This document shows positions 60,601-64,000 of a stretch of DNA of 64,000 nt, one piece after another. Position numbers and translations under genes: made by a program. Origin of the DNA: Corylus avellana (Eukaryota; Streptophyta; Magnoliopsida; Fagales; Betulaceae); assembly GCF_901000735.1 (NCBI RefSeq), contig NC_081542.1:15601577-15665576 (forward strand), read 5' to 3'. Position 1 is the first letter of the stretch; every line of letters begins with the position of its first letter. Under the pieces are notes generated by a model, which was not told where the DNA came from, did not search any database, and worked only from the letters and a program-made list of their open reading frames with translations.

Positions 60601-62586
60601 GCCATGATTCTTCACTCAAATTTACAATTACATATCAAGATAATCAGAATTTTATCAGCCAGGTGGGGGGCTCTTTGTGCACTGTATGTCATGTCATGCT
60701 AAGTTGGTAATGCATTGGTTTTGCTTGAGCCACCAAAAGAAACTATGTGAACCAGTCCTTCTAAAGCTTTTCATTAAAGTTCCAAATTCATTTTGAGCAT
60801 CCCAAACAATCATAATTTAAGATGCATATCCATTAAACATAGTTGTTTTTTTTTTTTTTTAAAAAAAAAAAAAGAGATACCGAAGAAGTGGTAACTCAGT
60901 TTTCTTTTCTATTTAAGATCTTGTACTTTCTTCATGATGGTATGATTTCTGTACTTTGAAATGATAAGATCTTGCTTGGTAAATTTTTCCAGCACGTTGT
61001 GTATTATTCAAACAAGTCTTACTTGTCCAGCAGACTATCTCAAACACATAACAAGAAGCAGCATCCTAATGTTTTTGGTGGTCTATGTGCAATACTCAAT
61101 CACCCAAACTGCTTTCTTGATGGTTCACAGTTTTCTTGATTTACCAGGCACTCTCGAGCAAATCAGCTTTCCAGAGGCATAAGCAATGGATGCAGCATAC
61201 TAAAACGCGTAGTGCCAGACACAAAATTATGAAAGTAAACATTTTTATGCGGTTGGATGGCACTTTGTTCCTACTTCTAGTTGCCTTTCCTCAAATAATT
61301 ACCATTTTTCTTGTGTGTAGTTTCTGAAGGAACAAGCTGCACTATCTGCTGCTGAAATAACTGCAGATACAGTAACTGACTTCGTTGCTGATTCTGAAGA
61401 GGAGAGTGAAGCAGAAGAGCTCCCAGATCCTTCCAAGGGGAGCAAACCTATGTGGGATAAAATCCTTATGGATGTTGTGGAACTATCATCCCCAGGAAGA
61501 AAAAATGGAAGCATTTGGGCCCCCAAGGTCAATGGAAAACATAGTAAGCACGTGCAGCATGTAAGTTTGAAGGTGAAAGGGGAGTTATTATCAGAGGGAA
61601 ATGGTGTTGCCAAGGTGATGCAAGCAAACATTCCGATGTACAAAGAAGTCTTGCCTTGTTTGGAAAGTTGGCAAGCCAGCAAGATTGCCTCTTGGCACAA
61701 TCTTGAAGGGCACTCCATCCAATGGTTTTGTGTAGTGTGCATAGATCGAAGAGGTAAGTTTTACTCGGTAAATAAAAACCATGCTTGCTTTCCTCTTGCT
61801 TTGCCAGAAGGTTTGAAACATTAGTGGGCATATAAGACTAGTAATGCGTGGCTCCTTGCTAGTTTTCTATTTTAACTGGCCATCCATATAAATCGGATGG
61901 AGATGATCATGCTATAACATGTAAGTCTTCTATAGTTATTTTAAAAATAACTATTTTTTAAAATAACTATAGAAGAATTACAAAAAAAAAAAAAAGTTAA
62001 GACACTATAGAAATTTTGTGGGGAATCCACCACCCAGATTCTCAACTGGAATATCTAACCATTATTTTGTCAAGTTTAGATTTCCTTCATGAATGTCACT
62101 TAACCTAGTTATTGTTGTTAAACAATTATTTCAGGCATGATGGCTCAGGTCACAACAGCATTGGCAGCTGCAGGCATTGCTATATGTTCTTGCGTGGTGA
62201 GTGGTTGAAATTGATTCAACAGATGATTGAATGTGTCTATTAATATCTGTAAACTGTGCTATTTATTATGTGACTCTAGCATTTTCGTTGACCAGGCTGA
62301 GATTGATGGAGGGAGGGGAATGGCTGTCATGCTATTTCATGTTGACGGAAACGCGGACTGTCTGGTAGTGCGCAAGATCCCTCTCCAGACTTGATAGTAT
62401 CACTACCTATTTCTATGTTTAATTTTTAGTCTTTCTGTCTTGAATCTGTAGTTCTTATATATAATATTGTTTCTCCCCCAGGTTAATGCTTGCTCAAGCA
62501 TAGATCTAATCCTTGGTGTTTTGGGATGGTCTACGGGTTGCAGCTGGCCAAGCTCAATTGAAACCCATCGATTTCTTGAATGCTAA
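54620..62586 (+). CDS. RSH1: RelA/SpoT homologue 1, chloroplast (p)ppGpp hydrolase type
   Basis: 24 exons, all GT-AG, predicted 877 aa: 54620-54644, 54979-55169, 55832-56011, 56141-56206, 56307-56399, 56490-56621, 56713-56814, 56900-56977, 57059-57130, 57957-58064, 58252-58349, 58831-58891, 58999-59061, 59157-59213, 59316-59417, 59583-59741, 59875-60006, 60150-60236, 60342-60413, 61148-61234, 61321-61753, 62135-62196, 62296-62364, 62482-62586. It starts [15 protein letters not shown], like other plant RSH1. HD hydrolase domain: LLHDTVEDT (His-Asp near 198-199). The synthetase-like domain has [17 protein letters not shown], but the residue matching RelA Gly251 is Ser ([12 protein letters not shown], near 375), the change known to silence synthesis in plant RSH1. 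TGS ([17 protein letters not shown]) and a C-terminal ACT region follow. The ACT exon begins [14 protein letters not shown]. It sets plastid ppGpp level by degradation. Confidence 0.95.
61927..61977. repeat. hairpin in RSH1 intron 21
   Basis: Near-perfect inverted repeat: CTTCTATAGTTATTTTAAAA and its complement, about 20 bp per arm with a short loop. Probably a small MITE relic. Confidence 0.75.
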
Positions 62587-63500
62587 ATGATCGGCTGAGC
62601 CACGAGCCCAAGAAGTTTACCCAGCAACACCTGGGTATGAAGTTTTGTCCTCAGAAAAATTCTGATTCGAGTGTGTCATAATCATATCTTAGTTTTTGGG
62701 TATATAGTTCCTTAGTTCTCATCTATTGGTTGGATACTACTTTACAAATAAACCCGCAGCAGCCAAAGAGCTTAGTCTGTGGATTGAGGGCACTGTATAT
62801 AGAAACAAGAGTGATAGAGTAAGAGGAGGTATACACTTTATAAAGTTCTTGAGACGACAGGACAGAAAAACAATTATAGGAAGGGCTGTGAGAATCTCTT
62901 GCTATATAAATTTTTTTCCTTCACATACTATGACAATATTATCTTCTCCCCCCTTGTGTATATTCTTACAATTCTTTCTTAATGCATTAGTGGAAGAAGA
63001 TTATTTCTCTCATGGGAATTTTGTTATAATGGCATTGCTTCATCGTACAAGGGCTCAGTCAATTTCCTGCTATTTTCTTTCACACCATGAAAATTATGAG
63101 TATTCTCAACGTTAACGGATCTTATTAGTTAGAATCTTCTCTTCTCTCTCTCTTTGGAGACAAAAAATTACTCGTCAAAAAAATTGTTGATACTGTCGAA
63201 GAATTCTTCGGTAAAATTGTTCCTTTTCTTTTTTTTTTTGGGTCTCTGTTTGTACTTGTTTATAATTCCTTATTGCATGCTTTTCTGCAAGATCTTCATG
63301 ATCATACATGGTTAATTTCAGCATGGCATGGGGCATAATGAGCATCCAACGTTCAAAAACTAGGTGGTGTGGTGTGTACCTTTTGATAATTTCAATTCTC
63401 TTATTTGTCCCCAACTTGTTGAAAACAAATCTAGTGCTTCTCTAGACTTTCACGGATAATGAAAGAATCAGGATACAGTTGGGAATAATAAGACATAGCT
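62587..63500. other. 3' flank of RSH1 and convergent gene end
   Basis: Should contain the RSH1 3' UTR and that of the minus-strand gene ending at 63501. Frames at 62726 (plus) and 63175 (minus) have no recognisable domain and are A/T driven. Confidence 0.45.
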
Positions 63501-64000
63501 TTACGAATTACGATGGGTGAGAGAAAGCAACAGCATCAGCACCACGAGCAAGAACACACACAAAATCCAATTTCTCAACTTTGATGAGCGTGATGGCTGA
63601 TGCATCACCATAACCGGCTCCTGCGTTTCCTTCCGTATTGTGATTGGTTTTTCAGCAGCCTCATTCTCGAAGGCATCGCCATTTTTGCTGCTGTCAAGGT
63701 AATCATGCTCTTGATCAATTTTAATTGTTTTATCTTCTTCCTCCGGCTTTTCCATAGAACCTTGAACAATGGAATCAGTTTGCTTGTGTTCTTGTGATGA
63801 TTCTTCCATCAACTCTGCCGGCCAAATTGCTTCTGCATTTGATCCCACAGAAGACTGGCCGGTGCCTTCTGAGCATTCATCGCCTTCCTCTGAAACGCAT
63901 GCGTCTTCTTGCATTGCTGAATCTTCTACTGCATGAACAATCGGACACGCTTCATCCGCTTTATCATCTTCTCCAACTGATTGCATTGCTGAATCTTCTA
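63501..64000 (-). CDS. acidic protein with C-terminal membrane anchor, 3' part only
   Basis: The minus-strand frame is open from the window edge to a stop at 63501, so the ATG at 63986 is internal and the gene extends past 64000. About 165 residues are visible: a strongly acidic, Ser-rich segment (EEGDECSEGTGQSS), a short repeat (VEDSAMQ twice, about 29 residues apart), then a basic step (RSSKLRNW). It ends in one hydrophobic helix (ILCVFLLVVLMLLLSL) followed by THRNS. This topology fits a tail-anchored protein facing the cytosol. I do not recognise the family. It converges with RSH1. Confidence 0.6.
   Translation of the reverse strand, partial: EDSAMQSVGEDDKADEACPIVHAVEDSAMQEDACVSEEGDECSEGTGQSSVGSNAEAIWPAELMEESSQEHKQTDSIVQGSMEKPEEEDKTIKIDQEHDYLDSSKNGDAFENEAAEKPITIRKETQEPVMVMHQPSRSSKLRNWILCVFLLVVLMLLLSLTHRNS

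Noticed and set aside
61299..61831. Minus-strand ORFs of 76 to 147 aa
   Set aside because: Antisense to the 433-bp exon of RSH1; the plus frame has clear homology and proper splice sites.
62726..63115. 129-aa ORF after RSH1
   Set aside because: Begins within the likely 3' UTR region, has no recognisable domain and skewed AT-rich composition.

Overview
The window is nuclear DNA of a flowering plant, most likely a dicot. Genes carry GT-AG introns, the transposons are plant families, and the one fully legible housekeeping gene is a plant-type chloroplast RelA/SpoT homologue. I cannot fix genus or family. Three runs of exactly 100 N (8580-8679, 11158-11257, 13636-13735) are scaffold gaps of unknown true size, and all three lie in repeats.

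Genes. Two small paralogous genes of unknown function (668-877, 3024-3293) sit at the left end. Two tandem five-exon GH28 polygalacturonase genes occupy 23843-26262 and 29534-31887. The second has a Gly-rich 15-residue repeat array between signal peptide and catalytic domain. A degenerate USP/receptor-like pseudokinase gene (about 39945-43609) has lost its kinase motifs, carries an LTR in an intron and has a CGA-to-TGA stop. A complete 24-exon RSH1 gene (54620-62586) encodes a predicted 877 aa (p)ppGpp hydrolase-type protein with TGS and ACT domains. An acidic protein with a C-terminal membrane anchor runs off the right edge on the minus strand.

Repeats. 3360-11157 holds two copies of a dead Ty1/copia element plus a third RT fragment. 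11258-19278 holds a non-autonomous Athila/Tat-like LTR element and a second copy in inverted orientation, with gaps at the junctions. 19279-23400 is a nest of a copia LTR end, MITEs, a solo LTR with target-site duplication (TSD) and a Mutator-like element. 33100-39300 holds truncated gypsy pieces and a Mutator-like element (9-bp TSD) that contains a short LTR retrotransposon (5-bp TSD). 44968-50540 is a copia RNase H remnant split by a young, nearly intact chromodomain Ty3/gypsy element whose 351-bp LTRs differ at about three positions. A hAT element with an 8-bp TSD lies at 51598-52509.

The most unusual pattern is regulatory. Several unrelated LTR families here carry clusters of near-palindromic 10-28 bp modules just upstream of their TATA boxes (U3). 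The palindrome differs between otherwise homologous LTRs (CGATCG, CTCGAG, TCCGGA or GTTCGAAC cores), while one long palindrome is shared between a copia LTR and a different LTR 39 kb away. A second theme is decay by C-to-T change: nearly every in-frame stop in the dead elements and the pseudokinase fits CAG, CAA or CGA turned into TAG, TAA or TGA.
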